Shown piece by piece: positions 1-7,226 of a stretch of DNA of 30,479 nt. The position numbers and the translations under genes were made by a program. The stretch spans positions 1 through 30,479 of the forward strand of contig DAIDTZ010000387.1 in NCBI GenBank assembly GCA_027456925.1, given 5' to 3'. How positions within the stretch are numbered: the stretch's first letter is position 1; each line of letters opens with the position of its first letter. Below the pieces are notes generated by a model, which searched no databases, was not told the origin of the DNA, and saw only the letters and a list, made by a program, of their open reading frames with translations. The DNA is from Nitrospirota bacterium (GTDB taxonomy: Bacteria > Nitrospirota > UBA9217).

Positions 1-1023
1 GGCGGCAGCGCTGTCGACGGCGTAGATGCGATCGCGAAAACGCTCCGCTTTCTGCCGGACGTGATTACGCTGGACCTTGAAATGCCGACGATGGACGGTT
101 CCACCTTCCTGCGGTGGCTGATGAAAGAGCGGCCGACGCCCGTGATCGTGCTTTCCAGCCGCTCCGACAGCCGGAGCGTTTTCCGCGCACTCGAAGTCGG
201 CGCCGTGGATTTCCTCGCAAAACCCGAGGCCCGCATCTCCCGGAGCATCGAGGGCGTCCAAGGCGAGCTCGTGTCCAAGGTTCGCGGAGTTTTGAACCTG
301 AAAATGTCGCGGGTCACGGACACGGTTGCCCTTCTGTCCCGGCAGCAGGCAGCGCCGATTCTCCGGAAAAAAAAGGAAGGACCGAAAGAATGGGGGCCGA
401 TAGAGGTCGTGGCAATCGCAGCGTCCACCGGAGGGCCGCCTGCGCTCCAGGCGATCCTGACGGCGCTGCCGGCGGACCTCCGGGCGGGCATCGTGATTTC
501 GCAGCACATGCCCGCAGGCTTCACCAAAAGTTTTGCGGAACGCCTGAACAAACTCTCGTCGCTCGTCGTCAGCGAAGCCGCCGCCGGCGACCGCGTGAAA
601 CCCGGTGCTGCGCTTATCGCACCCGGCGGCTTTCACATCGTGGTGAAGCGCGATCGGAAGGGGCTTGTCGCCGAGCTGGTCCCCCGCGCCCCTTCCGACA
701 GGTACGTGCCCTCCGCCGACCGCATGATGGTGTCGGTCGCCGGGGCCTGCGGTCCCGCCGCGCTCGGGGTCGTTTTGACCGGCATGGGCAACGACGGCGC
801 CAAAGGCGTGTTCGCCATAAAAAAAGAAAGCGGCCAGTGCCTGGCAGAAAGTGAAGAAAGCGCCGCGGTCTTCGGCATGCCGCAAGAGGCCATTCGTACC
901 GGCGCCGTGGACAAGGTCCTGACGCTGAGCGGGATGGCGCAGGAAATTCTTCTGCGATGCAATCCCGGCAAGGCAGTCGATGAGGCTCCCGCTCCTGCGC
1001 CAAATTCTTTCTTGATAATTTAA
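1..1023 (+). CDS. cheB: Chemotaxis protein-glutamate methylesterase CheB (5'-truncated by the window)
   Basis: Removes methyl groups from chemoreceptor glutamates, and usually deamidates glutamines, under control of a phosphorylated receiver domain in the cytoplasm. The frame is open from base 1, so the true start lies to the left. The visible 340 residues hold the end of a receiver domain (LDLEMP, with phospho-acceptor Asp at visible residue 25, and a KP motif near 75). A linker leads to the methylesterase domain, where all three triad residues are visible: Ser142 in AASTGG, His169 in SQHMP and Asp265 in GMGNDG. Total length is close to the usual 350 residues. Its last bases overlap a strong promoter for the next gene. 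The family assignment is secure. Which receptors it serves cannot be seen. Confidence 0.96.
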   Translation, partial: GGSAVDGVDAIAKTLRFLPDVITLDLEMPTMDGSTFLRWLMKERPTPVIVLSSRSDSRSVFRALEVGAVDFLAKPEARISRSIEGVQGELVSKVRGVLNLKMSRVTDTVALLSRQQAAPILRKKKEGPKEWGPIEVVAIAASTGGPPALQAILTALPADLRAGIVISQHMPAGFTKSFAERLNKLSSLVVSEAAAGDRVKPGAALIAPGGFHIVVKRDRKGLVAELVPRAPSDRYVPSADRMMVSVAGACGPAALGVVLTGMGNDGAKGVFAIKKESGQCLAESEESAAVFGMPQEAIRTGAVDKVLTLSGMAQEILLRCNPGKAVDEAPAPAPNSFLII

Positions 1024-1040
1024 TTGTACTCGACTATAAT
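1012..1040 (+). promoter_or_regulatory. Sigma70-type promoter at the end of cheB
   Basis: TTGATA (1012-1017), a 17-nt spacer and TATAAT (1035-1040). The -35 box matches consensus at five of six bases and the -10 box at all six. It overlaps the cheB stop codon and would drive the GAF gene and the receiver gene after it. It is predicted by eye only. Confidence 0.7.
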
Positions 1041-1163
1041 TGCTGTGCCCAGGAAATTGCAGGGGCGGGACGATAGTTTGTATCAACAGAGGCTGCTCTT
1101 GTTTGGACGAAGGCGTGTACAGAGGATCACCGGCATCCTGACAGGCTGCACCAGGAGGGTAGA

Positions 1164-1988
1164 ATGGAAAAGGAACCCGCACCGATATCGAAAAAAGTGG
1201 AAGAGTTTCTCCAGGTTTTTAAAAAAGGCGAGGAATTCACCCAGGAACTGCTGAAAGAGAACGAGAAGCTCCGGTATCGCGTCGCCCAGCTCGAGGAAGT
1301 CACCAAGTTTTCCGACCGGGAAGGGACCTATAAGGTGCACTCGATGGAAGAGCGGATCAAATTCCTCGAAGATGAGAACAGAAGCCTCATCGAGCGCTAC
1401 CGGGTGGTTGAGGAGGAAAACAAGGACTTCGCAAACCGGTACATCGAAGTAGAGTCCGAAAACAACAACCTTGCGAACCTCTACGTCGCGAGCTACCAAT
1501 TGCACTCCACGCTGGACTTCAACGAGTCCCTGAAAATCATTCTCGAAATCGTCATGAACCTGATCGGCGCTGAAGAGTTTTCCATCATGATGCTCGATGA
1601 GAAAACGAATGAGCTCACGATCGTCGCCCAGGAAGGCATGGGACCGGAGGCGCGCGCCAGCATCAAACTGGGCGAGGGGACCATCGGGGCCATAGCGCGG
1701 TCGGGCGAGTCGTTCTACCGCTAGGGAGACCCCACAAACCTCGTCGGCGTGGATTATCTCCACCCCCTGGTCGTCATCCCGCTCAAGATCAAAGAGCACG
1801 TGATCGGCGTCATCGTCATCTACAAGCTTCTGGTCCAGAAGCAGGAGTTCTCGAACGTCGACTACGAGCTTTTCTCGATGCTTGCCGGCCACGCGGCTAC
1901 GGCGCTCTTTTCCTCGAAGCTCTATTCGCAGTCGGAGCGCAAACTTACGACGATCCAGAGCTTTCTTGATCTGCTCAAGGAAAAATAA
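1164..1988 (+). pseudogene. Coiled-coil/GAF domain protein interrupted by an in-frame TAG
   Basis: One frame of 274 codons is broken only by TAG at 1722-1724, so it reads as 186 plus 87 residues. The start ATG follows an AGGAGGG ribosome-binding site at 1153-1159. Residues 1-110 are charged and heptad-like, consistent with a coiled coil. From about 115 to the end it resembles a GAF sensor domain, running from a YVASYQLHSTLDFNESL segment to VIPLKIKEHVIGVIVIYK and a closing HAATALFSSKLY helix. The amber codon falls inside the GAF domain, so the short product would lack its last strands. Both sides keep a good coding pattern, which points to a recent mutation, a sequencing error or readthrough rather than long decay. 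It sits between cheB and a CheY-like gene and probably belongs to a signalling pathway. Its ligand is unknown. Confidence 0.65.
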
Positions 1989-2002
1989 ACGGAGGTTGGA
2001 AC

Positions 2003-2380
2003 ATGCCCGAGCATAACTTTCTGGTGGTTGAAGACTCCCCGACGATGCGGCAGCTGATCTCTTTTGCCCTGAAGCGCATTCCGGGGAGCAAGATCGTCGA
2101 GGCCAACGACGGCATCGATGCGCTCAAGAAGCTCTCGACCCAGAAATTCGACATCATTCTGACGGACATCAACATGCCCATCATGGACGGCTTGAAACTG
2201 GTCTCCATGGTGCGGAACGATCCGGCCCACAAGACCATCCCGATCATCATCATCACGACGGAAGGCGCGGAGGAGGACCGCAAGCGCGGCCTGGCCCTGG
2301 GCGCCAATGCCTATATTCCCAAGCCCATTCAAACCGCGGATCTCTTGACCGTGGTGAACGGGATCCTGGGGAATAAATAA
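2003..2380 (+). CDS. CheY-like stand-alone response regulator
   Basis: A single receiver domain of 125 residues with no output domain. The acidic pair is in VVEDSPTMR, the phospho-acceptor Asp is in LTDINMPIMDG, the conserved Thr is in IITTEG, and the Lys is in PKPIQ. This TTEG...LGANAYIPKP pattern is typical of CheY proteins and of solo receivers in chemotaxis clusters. The start is supported by GGAGG at 1991-1995. The gene begins 14 nt after the GAF gene and is likely co-transcribed with it. A rho-independent terminator follows within 35 nt. Its partner kinase cannot be named. Confidence 0.93.
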   Translation: MPEHNFLVVEDSPTMRQLISFALKRIPGSKIVEANDGIDALKKLSTQKFDIILTDINMPIMDGLKLVSMVRNDPAHKTIPIIIITTEGAEEDRKRGLALGANAYIPKPIQTADLLTVVNGILGNK

Positions 2381-2412
2381 CGGTTGAAACAATGGTGCGG
2401 GAAATGAAAAAC

Positions 2413-2442
2413 GGGAGACGCTGTAGTGTTTCCCCTTTTTTT
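2413..2442 (+). terminator. Rho-independent terminator after the CheY-like gene
   Basis: A nine-base-pair stem, GGGAGACGC with GTGTTTCCC, encloses a TGTA loop and is followed by a C and seven T. Two pairs are G-U wobbles. It lies between the plus-strand receiver gene and convergent rlmN. On the minus strand it is also followed by a T run, but the wobbles become mismatches there, so it should work mainly on the plus strand. Confidence 0.8.
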
Positions 2443-2551
2443 GCGCCTGCATCGAGAGGAGCAATGCATCGAACGAGGGGACGGGTATCTTTTCGGCAGT
2501 TCTCGAAGAGGGACTAGGGGCACGCGTGGCGATGGGTATCCTGTTCGAACG

Positions 2552-3628
2552 TTACACTTGACCGGCTTCCCCCAGGAGCGTTTCTGCGGCTACCTTTTCC
2601 CGGAGCTGTCCGCAGGCCGCGGAAATGTCTTGTCCGCGCGACTCGCGCACCGGGGCGGTGTAGTGGTTGTCCAGCAGGATTTTCTGAAAACGCCGGACCG
2701 CTCCATCATCGGGCCGCTGGAACTCGCTTCCCGGAAAGGGATTGAAGGGGATGAGGTTCACCTTGCTCTTGATGCCCCGGAGCAGGTTCGCGAGCCGGAA
2801 CGCATCCTCCTCCCTGTCGTTTATACCCCGCAACAGGACGTATTCAAAGGTGATCCGCCTCCTCGGTTCGAGCGGGAACCGCCTACAGGCGGACAAAAGC
2901 TCTTTAATCGGATATCGCTTGTTCACGGGCATGATCCTGTCCCGCACCTCGTCGGTCGTGGCGTTTAACGATACAGCCAGGTTCACCTTCAGTCCGGACT
3001 TGCCCAGTTGTTCGATTTGCGGAACGAGCCCGTCGGTCGAGATTGTCACGCGGCGAGGCGAAAATCCGAGCCCCGGTTCCCGGGTAATCACCCGTAACGC
3101 TTTCACCACTTCCTCAAAGTTTGCGAGCGGTTCACCCATGCCCATGAGCACAATATTGGTAATGCCGCGCAAACCTTCCTGGTGCAAGAGAGAGGAGACT
3201 TCCTCGACCTGATCCCAGATCTCATAGGCCATGAGGTTTCTCGTAAACCCTCCTCTTCCGGTAAGACAGAACCGGCAGGCCTGCTGACAGCCCACCTGAG
3301 AAGAGATGCAGAGCGTCTGCCGCTCCTCATCGGGGATCAAGACGCTCTCGATGGTATGCTTGTCCTCAAGCTCAAAAAGGAATTTTCTCGTATTGTCGGA
3401 GGATGTTTCTGTATGTATGATCTTCGGGTTCGAAATGAAAAAAACCGCAGCAAGCATCTCGCGCTCGTTTTTCGCGATGTTCGTCATTTCGTCGAATGAC
3501 CGGGCATGGTGCGTGTAAATCCAGGTAAGAATCTGGTTGGCGCGGTATTTTTTCAGGCCAAGTTCTACGATCTTGGATTGCAGCTCTTCATGGACCAGCG
3601 ACTTGATATTGAGGGGGGATATTGTCAT
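2552..3628 (-). CDS. rlmN: Dual-specificity RNA methyltransferase RlmN
   Basis: Radical-SAM enzyme that methylates C2 of adenine 2503 in 23S rRNA and adenine 37 in some tRNAs. The 358-residue length is normal. The radical-SAM cluster motif is seen as CQQACRFC in the first half, followed by a GMGEP motif in MGMGEPLANFEEV. The C-terminal RESRGQDISAACGQL segment carries the Cys that forms the methyl-transfer intermediate. The start is the family's usual N-terminus, although its ribosome-binding site is weak. It is a housekeeping gene on the opposite strand to its neighbours, convergent with one receiver gene and divergent from the next. Confidence 0.97.
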   Translation of the reverse strand: MTISPLNIKSLVHEELQSKIVELGLKKYRANQILTWIYTHHARSFDEMTNIAKNEREMLAAVFFISNPKIIHTETSSDNTRKFLFELEDKHTIESVLIPDEERQTLCISSQVGCQQACRFCLTGRGGFTRNLMAYEIWDQVEEVSSLLHQEGLRGITNIVLMGMGEPLANFEEVVKALRVITREPGLGFSPRRVTISTDGLVPQIEQLGKSGLKVNLAVSLNATTDEVRDRIMPVNKRYPIKELLSACRRFPLEPRRRITFEYVLLRGINDREEDAFRLANLLRGIKSKVNLIPFNPFPGSEFQRPDDGAVRRFQKILLDNHYTAPVRESRGQDISAACGQLREKVAAETLLGEAGQV

Positions 3629-3649
3629 AGAGTTACAACCATCTTCGGA

Positions 3650-3678
3650 AATCTAACATCTTTGCTAAGTAAAATCAA
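3650..3678 (-). promoter_or_regulatory. Possible promoter for rlmN
   Basis: On the minus strand TTGATT (3678-3673) and TAGATT (3655-3650) are separated by 17 nt, and each matches consensus at four of six bases. It lies 22 nt upstream of the rlmN start. The prediction is weak. Confidence 0.35.
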
Positions 3679-3850
3679 GCTGACAAAATGTGACGGTCTG
3701 AAAAACGAAGCTGTCGCATTTCCGGACACATCTCTTGCTTGGAATTTTTTATATGCCATTGTTTTTCCAATAATCCTGTCTGTAAGCGAACGAAGTATGA
3801 TATTTGCAATAATACACGATCGGAGTACCCCCGTTGATGCAGGAGATGCC

Positions 3851-4246
3851 ATGCAGGTAAAAACAGAAACAAAAAGAATACTCATAGTCGACAATGAGCC
3901 GACAATATTGCTTTCACTGTCCTATACCTTGAGGTCGAAAGAGGTAGAGGTTATAACAGCAAGCAGACTCGAACCGGCGGAGGAAGCGCTGAGCCGCTAT
4001 TCCTTTGACCTGGTCATCGTCGACATCCGGATGTCCGGCATTCTCGGGATTGAGGGGCTCGAACTGCTCAGTTATATAAAAAGACGGTGGCCGAAGACCT
4101 CGGTCATTATCATGACCGCCTATGGGTCGGAAGAAATAAAACAAGAGGCATACCAGCGGGGTGCGCTCTACTACTATACGAAGCCCATCGATATCGGCGA
4201 TCTCATGCGCCGGGTGAGTGATATGGGAATACCGGTCAAGCAGTGA
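3851..4246 (+). CDS. Stand-alone response regulator receiver
   Basis: 131 residues forming one receiver domain. It has an acidic cluster in IVDNEPT, a phospho-acceptor Asp in VIVDIRMSG, a Thr in IIMTAYG and a Lys in YTKPI. The DxRMSGxxGxELL pattern and the MTAYG segment resemble receivers of NtrC-type or hybrid kinase systems more than CheY. The frame stays open about 345 nt further upstream, but the ATG at 3851 has AGGAG at 3841-3845 and starts just before the domain, so it is preferred. It is followed closely by another receiver gene, and the two probably form a small operon. Confidence 0.88.
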   Translation: MQVKTETKRILIVDNEPTILLSLSYTLRSKEVEVITASRLEPAEEALSRYSFDLVIVDIRMSGILGIEGLELLSYIKRRWPKTSVIIMTAYGSEEIKQEAYQRGALYYYTKPIDIGDLMRRVSDMGIPVKQ

Positions 4247-4295
4247 CACGGCCCTGCTACAGTCACACCAGGGGTGCAGCGGGAGGAAACGAGCA

Positions 4296-4673
4296 ATGCT
4301 GAAAAAGGTTCTGGTGATTGATGATTCCGCGCTGATTCACCAGATGTATAAGATGGTGCTTATGCGTTATAAATGCGATATTGTCGATGCGCTGAACGGC
4401 CAAGACGGACTCGACAAGCTTGCGAAAAATCCCGATACAAACATGATCCTTCTCGACATCAATATGCCCCTCATGAACGGCCTCGAATTCATCAAAAAAG
4501 TCAAGGGGCTTGGTACGTACGACCATATCCCGATCATCATTGTGAGCACCGAGGGGAAAGAGGAGGACACCATGCGCGGCCTTTCCCTGGGAGCAAAGGG
4601 ATATGTGAAAAAACCCTTTCAACCAAGCGATCTCCATACGCTGATCGAGAAGCTCTACCCCTCAAACAAATAG
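4296..4673 (+). CDS. CheY-like stand-alone response regulator
   Basis: 125-residue receiver domain with an acidic pair in VIDDSALIH, phospho-acceptor Asp in LLDINMPLMNG, Ser in IIVSTEG and Lys in VKKPFQ. It is of the same type as the receiver gene at 2.0 kb but clearly a different protein. The frame extends upstream to 4218. The ATG at 4296 has a good GGGAGGA site at 4281-4287 and begins directly with the domain. No output domain is present, so it likely signals by protein contact. A terminator-like hairpin lies about 130 nt downstream. Confidence 0.91.
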   Translation: MLKKVLVIDDSALIHQMYKMVLMRYKCDIVDALNGQDGLDKLAKNPDTNMILLDINMPLMNGLEFIKKVKGLGTYDHIPIIIVSTEGKEEDTMRGLSLGAKGYVKKPFQPSDLHTLIEKLYPSNK

Positions 4674-4961
4674 CCGGACGGCTCCCAAGCGTTCAGACCG
4701 TTTCGTCCGTTGGTGCCGGCACGGCGTCCTGTCCGACTGCCTGTTTTTTCGCGCTTCCCCCGCCTTTGCTCTTCCCAGCCCGCAGAGGGAGCGAATTGAA
4801 AGAATGATCACCTGGGTCATTTTTTCTCCAGCATATCAGCTCCCCTCTTTAATCTAAGGCCAGTCGCTATTGCGCGCTGCTTTGCGCGCCGGGAAGAGTA
4901 CATAAGTCGACAAAAAACAAAACGTTACCATTCGTAGCCTTCTGTTCGCGTCAAAAAAACC
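4674..4961. other. Intergenic region with hairpins, no gene seen
   Basis: No convincing reading frame lies between the last receiver gene and cooC. The stretch contains a perfect 10-bp palindrome, GTGCCGGCAC (4713-4722), the terminator-like hairpin listed separately, and a GCGCGC/GCGCGC inverted repeat (4872-4877 and 4884-4889). The cooC promoter lies at its right end. Confidence 0.5.
4797..4825 (+). terminator. Likely rho-independent terminator before cooC
   Basis: AATGATC (4803-4809) pairs with GGTCATT (4815-4821) around a five-base loop, with one wobble. The stem can extend through the flanking A and T runs, and a T run follows. It would separate the signalling genes from the C1 block. 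Confidence 0.55.
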
Positions 4962-4991
4962 TTGACACTTTCGCTACATAGATGTTATTTT
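4962..4991 (+). promoter_or_regulatory. Sigma70-type promoter for cooC
   Basis: TTGACA (4962-4967), an 18-nt spacer and TATTTT (4986-4991), preceded by TG at 4983-4984 as an extended -10. It lies about 30 nt upstream of the cooC start and is the first promoter of the C1 block. Confidence 0.65.
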
Positions 4992-5018
4992 ATTTCATCA
5001 TTTTTATAGGAGCTGGGC

Positions 5019-5798
5019 TTGAAAATCGCTATTACGGGCAAGGGCGGCGTAGGAAAAACAACACTGGCCGGCCTTTTGGCGCGGCTCTATGCAGCTGAGG
5101 GCAAAAAGGTCCTTGCGGTGGACGCTGATCCTGATGCGAATCTGGCGTCGGCGCTCGGCATTTCTCCCGAGGCGGCGGCACGGGCCTTGCCTCTTGCCGA
5201 ACAGTCGGACATGATCGAGGAACGGACAGGGTCACGTCCCGGCGCTCCCGGCGGCATGTTCAGCATCAATCCCAAGGTGGATGATATCCCTGAGGCCTAT
5301 GGAATCCAGCATGAGGGCGTCCGGCTTCTTGTCATGGGAAAATCGAAGGAAGCCGCAGCCGGCTGCTACTGCCCGGAGCATGTGCTCCTGCGGCGCCTCG
5401 TGAGCCACCTTATTCTGCGCCGAGACGAGGTGGTCATTCTCGACATGGAGGCCGGAATCGAACACCTGACCCGCGGCACGGCGAGCGGCGTGAATGCGTT
5501 TATCGTGGTTGTTGAACCGGGCCAGCGGAGTCTGCAGACCGCCCGGCACGTGGAGAACCTTGCAAAGGGCCTCGGCATCAAGGCAGTTTTCGTCGTCGGC
5601 AACAAGATCAAGCAGGAATCGGACAAGGAGTTCATCTCGAAACACCTGGCGGGCATGCAGGTCCTCGGGTTCATGAGTTATGCCGACGATACGGTCAAGG
5701 CAGACCTGGACGGCCTTTCGCCTTACGATGCGTCGCCGCGCGCCGTGGAAGAAGCTAAGGTCATCAAAACCGCGCTGGACCAGTTAATGACGCAGTAA
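5019..5798 (+). CDS. cooC: CooC-type nickel-insertion ATPase
   Basis: A MinD/ParA-like P-loop ATPase that helps load nickel into carbon monoxide dehydrogenase and/or acetyl-CoA synthase. Over 259 residues it shows the deviant Walker A motif GKGGVGKTT at 7-15, DADPDAN near 36-41, and the family's metal-binding CxC at Cys116 and Cys118 (GCYCPEH). A DMEAG segment matches the usual Walker B region. Translation starts with TTG at 5019, six bases after AGGAG (5008-5012). It heads the C1 gene block behind its own promoter. The CODH it would serve is not in the window. A second, diverged CooC-like gene lies at 12.95 kb. Confidence 0.93.
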   Translation: MKIAITGKGGVGKTTLAGLLARLYAAEGKKVLAVDADPDANLASALGISPEAAARALPLAEQSDMIEERTGSRPGAPGGMFSINPKVDDIPEAYGIQHEGVRLLVMGKSKEAAAGCYCPEHVLLRRLVSHLILRRDEVVILDMEAGIEHLTRGTASGVNAFIVVVEPGQRSLQTARHVENLAKGLGIKAVFVVGNKIKQESDKEFISKHLAGMQVLGFMSYADDTVKADLDGLSPYDASPRAVEEAKVIKTALDQLMTQ

Positions 5799-5805
5799 GA
5801 TTTGA

Positions 5806-5890
5806 AACCGCAGATAAACGCAGATGGACACGGGGAAGAATTATGAATCGTTTTTCAATCTGTGTTGATCCGTGCTCATCCGTGGTTACC
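5806..5890. repeat. Word-like imperfect palindrome upstream of the cyclo-ligase gene
   Basis: The left arm (from 5807) repeats the word CGCAGAT or CAGATRRACRC. The right arm (5856-5890) repeats variants of ATCYGTG. The arms are roughly reverse complements (about 17 of 25 positions), and most mismatches are transitions that could still pair as G-U in RNA. It fills nearly the whole spacer between cooC and the next gene and runs up to the start codon. Confidence 0.6.
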
Positions 5891-5892
5891 CA

Positions 5893-6456
5893 TTGAAAAA
5901 GACCCTGAGAAAACAGGTTATGGCTGCACGAGATGGTCTGTTGCCGGAACAGCGAACAGCGAAAAGCCGGGAAATCGAAGAGCGGCTTTTTTCCCTTCCG
6001 GAATTCAAGGCAGCTCACGTTGTGATGTTTTTCGCCTCCTTCCGGAGCGAAGTGGAAACCGGACCAATGATCCGGCGGGCATTGGCCTCCGGCAAACGGG
6101 TCATTCTTCCAAAAGTTCGCGGGAAAGAACTCGCGTTGTACGAGATCCATGATTTTGACCGGGATGTCACCCCTGGCGCGTGGGGGATACCGGAACCGGC
6201 AGTTGCAACGACTGCACAGCTTGGCGACATCGATCTGGTGATCATGCCGGGCGCTGCTTTTGACGAGAGCGGCAACCGGGTGGGGTATGGCGCCGGGTTC
6301 TACGACAAGCTTCTCCCTGCGTTCGGAAAAACGACCATTGCGCTGGCCTTCGAGGCGCAGATTGTTCCCCAGGTTCCCGCTGACCGCCATGATGTGCCCG
6401 TATCGATGATCGTGACGGAGAAGAGAATCATAACCGCGCAGGAGAAAAGCGGATAG
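5893..6456 (+). CDS. 5-formyltetrahydrofolate cyclo-ligase
   Basis: Converts 5-formyl-THF to 5,10-methenyl-THF using ATP, recovering a dead-end folate for the C1 pool. The 187 residues match family length. It begins with the typical basic helix KKTLRKQVMAARD, has the internal FFASFRSEVETGPMIRRAL region, and carries the signature GYGAGFYDKLL with MPGAAFD just before it. Start choice: a GTG at 5872 is also in frame, but it lies inside the repeat element, so the TTG at 5893 just before KKTLRK is preferred. Neither has a good ribosome-binding site. Its place between cooC and folE fits a folate/C1 role. Confidence 0.93.
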   Translation: MKKTLRKQVMAARDGLLPEQRTAKSREIEERLFSLPEFKAAHVVMFFASFRSEVETGPMIRRALASGKRVILPKVRGKELALYEIHDFDRDVTPGAWGIPEPAVATTAQLGDIDLVIMPGAAFDESGNRVGYGAGFYDKLLPAFGKTTIALAFEAQIVPQVPADRHDVPVSMIVTEKRIITAQEKSG

Positions 6457-6532
6457 AGCATGGAGCATAGGGCAGGGAGTTGAGCGCAAAGAACAAGGGA
6501 TTATGGCTTCCCATGCGCCATGCCCTTTGCTG
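6455..6532. repeat. Word-like imperfect palindrome upstream of folE
   Basis: The left arm has GAGCATGGAGCATAGG (6457-6472). The right arm, read on the other strand, has GGGCATGGCGCATGGG, so 13 of 16 bases agree. It fills the spacer between the cyclo-ligase and folE and covers an in-frame ATG (6503), which argues against that ATG as the folE start. Confidence 0.6.
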
Positions 6533-6541
6533 ATCACTTTT

Positions 6542-7105
6542 ATGGACATTAAAAAGATCGAAAAAGGCGTTCGTATGATCATCGAGGGCATCGGGGAAGA
6601 CCCCGATCGACCGGGCCTCGTGACCACGCCGTCGCGAGTTGCCGAGATGTACGGCGAGATCTTCTCCGGCATCTCGATGGACACGCAGAAGCTCCTGACG
6701 CCCATGGCGGGGGAAAGCCACGATGAGATGGTGATGATCCGCGACCTCCCGTTCTATTCCGTGTGCGAACATCATCTCCTTCCGTTTTTCGGCAAGGCGC
6801 ATATCGCTTACATTCCGGGCGCGGGAAAGATCGTGGGTATCAGCAGCCTGGCAAAGGCCCTCGAAGTGTTCGCGAAGCGGCCGCAGGTGCAGGAACGGCT
6901 TACTGCCCAGTTCATCGACCTGATCGTGCAGCGCCTCAAGCCCAAAGGCGCCATGGTGGTCATCGACGCCGAACATCTCTGCATGAGCATGCGCGGCGTG
7001 AAAAAACCGGGCGCTCGCGTCGTTACCTCCGCAGTGCGCGGCAGTTTCCGCAGCAAGGAATCCACGCGCATGGAAATGCTTGAGCTGCTGACGAAGCGGG
7101 AGTAG
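6542..7105 (+). CDS. folE: GTP cyclohydrolase I
   Basis: Zinc enzyme that opens GTP to dihydroneopterin triphosphate, the first step to tetrahydrofolate. The 187 residues from 6542 fit the family. Visible motifs are EDPDRPGLVTTPSRV, the zinc and active-site segment SVCEHHLLPFFGKAHIAYIP, GISSLAK, QERLTAQ, and the second zinc Cys in EHLCMSMRGV. An upstream ATG at 6503 would add 13 residues, but they derive from the repeat element and do not look conserved. No strong ribosome-binding site is seen for 6542. Its position beside the cyclo-ligase and C1-THF enzymes suggests dedicated folate supply. Confidence 0.95.
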   Translation: MDIKKIEKGVRMIIEGIGEDPDRPGLVTTPSRVAEMYGEIFSGISMDTQKLLTPMAGESHDEMVMIRDLPFYSVCEHHLLPFFGKAHIAYIPGAGKIVGISSLAKALEVFAKRPQVQERLTAQFIDLIVQRLKPKGAMVVIDAEHLCMSMRGVKKPGARVVTSAVRGSFRSKESTRMEMLELLTKRE

Positions 7106-7164
7106 TGCAAGCCCGAAAGTACCAAGCCAAAGCGTTCCAGGCTCTATCAACAAAGAATTTTTAC

Positions 7165-7193
7165 TTTCAATTTTCCATCCAAAGTTCGATAAT
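7165..7193 (+). promoter_or_regulatory. Weak promoter-like site before the flavin/ferredoxin/MvhD gene
   Basis: GATAAT (7188-7193) lies 17 nt after TTTCAA (7165-7170) in an AT-rich spacer of 121 nt. The -10 box is good and the -35 box poor. A promoter here is plausible because the spacer is long and unusually AT-rich. Confidence 0.3.
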
Positions 7194-7226
7194 ATAAAGT
7201 TAAACTAATCCACGCAGGAGAGATTT

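Noticed and set aside
1722..1724. TAG read as pyrrolysine
   Set aside because: Known pyrrolysine proteins are mostly methylamine methyltransferases, and nothing in the window suggests that machinery.
6503..6541. ATG at 6503 as the folE start
   Set aside because: The added residues come from the spacer repeat and the family begins at the MDIKKIEK position.
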